A stretch of DNA of 64,000 nucleotides from Catellatospora paridis (lineage in GTDB: Bacteria > Actinomycetota > Actinomycetes > Mycobacteriales > Micromonosporaceae), in NCBI RefSeq assembly GCF_009720365.1, contig NZ_ML769314.1, positions 487,264-551,263 on the forward strand. Direction: 5' to 3'. The stretch's first letter is position 1. Every line of letters begins with the position of its first letter. The position numbers and the translations under genes are program-made. Below the pieces are notes generated by a model, which had not been told where the DNA came from, did not search any database, and worked only from the letters and a program-made list of their open reading frames with translations. Of the stretch, positions 63,710 through 64,000 are shown piece after piece.

Positions 63710-64000
63710 GTGTTTTCGCCTGTGCTGCAGGTCGCGTACCTCGCGATCTACGTGTTCTACCTGGTGCTTCTGGCCAGGTTCGTGATGGGTTACGTGCTCT
63801 CGTTCAGCCGGCGCTGGCAGCCGGTGCGAGGGTCGGCCGCCGCGCTCGAGGTGGTGTGGAGCGTCACTGATCCGCCTCTCAAAGCGTTGAGGCGTGTGAT
63901 CCCACCGTTGCGCATTGGTACCGTGAGCATCGACCTGAGCTCCATCGTCCTGTTGATTATCCTTTACGTGCTGATGATTATCGTCGGGGGACTGATCCGC
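63710..64000 (+). CDS. yggT: YggT-family membrane protein, 3' end outside the window
   Basis: GTG 63710 opens a frame of 97 codons with no stop before the right edge. It has two hydrophobic regions (VAYLAIYVFYLVLLARFVMG and SSIVLLIILYVLMIIVGGLI) separated by VWSVTDPPLKALRRVIPPLR, the YggT signature. YggT proteins follow sepF in most dcw clusters and are linked to division and osmotic adaptation. It is probably almost complete here. Confidence 0.9.
   Translation, partial: MFSPVLQVAYLAIYVFYLVLLARFVMGYVLSFSRRWQPVRGSAAALEVVWSVTDPPLKALRRVIPPLRIGTVSIDLSSIVLLIILYVLMIIVGGLIR

Overview
The window is a high-GC (roughly 70-75%) actinobacterial chromosome segment. Gene content, GTG/TTG starts and the palindromic spacer elements point to Micromonosporaceae (an Actinoplanes/Micromonospora/Catellatospora-like organism); the family is an inference from gene order and protein style. 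It is core chromosome. I see no prophage, CRISPR array, IS element, rRNA or tRNA.

Layout. (1) 1-5.4 kb: a membrane-protein fragment, a small unknown protein, class II DAHP synthase (aroG), threonine aldolase, bacterioferritin and its ferredoxin behind two overlapping IdeR-like iron boxes, and endonuclease IV. (2) 5.3-17.4 kb: a block whose order matches the M. tuberculosis Rv2169c-Rv2178c neighbourhood (aroG, pknL, Rv2175c, an alpha-1,6-mannosyltransferase, idsA, metF, a GNAT enzyme, a DUF3040 protein). Extra genes are interleaved: a split lycopene cyclase, a barnase-type RNase, an XRE regulator, a HEAT-repeat protein and two tiny Cys-rich proteins. (3) 17.4-20 kb: a GNAT / YbaK / EamA operon. 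(4) 19.5-26.4 kb: a mutagenesis cassette (HEPN protein, ImuA', ImuB, DnaE2) with two SOS boxes in front. (5) 26.5-32.5 kb: a secreted trypsin-like protease with a PASTA-like lipoprotein, a methyltransferase, a phosphodiesterase, DinB and DUF3040. (6) 32.6-37.4 kb (minus strand): a MoxR-DUF58-transglutaminase operon. (7) 37.7-40.7 kb: leuS with a leucine-coding leader peptide and terminator. (8) 40.7-44.9 kb: a DUF559-type protein between two copies of one palindrome, then the murT-gatD-TVP38 operon. (9) 45.2-64 kb: the division and cell-wall (dcw) cluster mraZ-rsmH-ftsL-ftsI-murE-murF-mraY-murD-ftsW-murG-murC-ftsQ-ftsZ-yggS-sepF-yggT, whose promoter overlaps three 10-bp-spaced GTGGRG repeats, the expected MraZ operator.

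Most genes serve the envelope: precursor synthesis (mur genes), lipid II amidation (MurT/GatD), division (fts, sepF), lipoglycan mannosylation, isoprenoids and carotenoids, and a PASTA kinase that could sense muropeptides. DNA repair is the second theme (endonuclease IV, ImuA'/ImuB/DnaE2, DinB).

The least explained signal is a set of seven 46-71 bp near-perfect palindromes. Five lie close downstream of, or overlapping, stop codons. One lies between a stop and the next gene's start, and one lies inside a coding sequence. Two share arms and flank one gene. I found no clearly new multi-gene system; the palindromes, a 35-codon micro-ORF bridging imuA' and imuB, and the regulatory sites are the points most worth checking.
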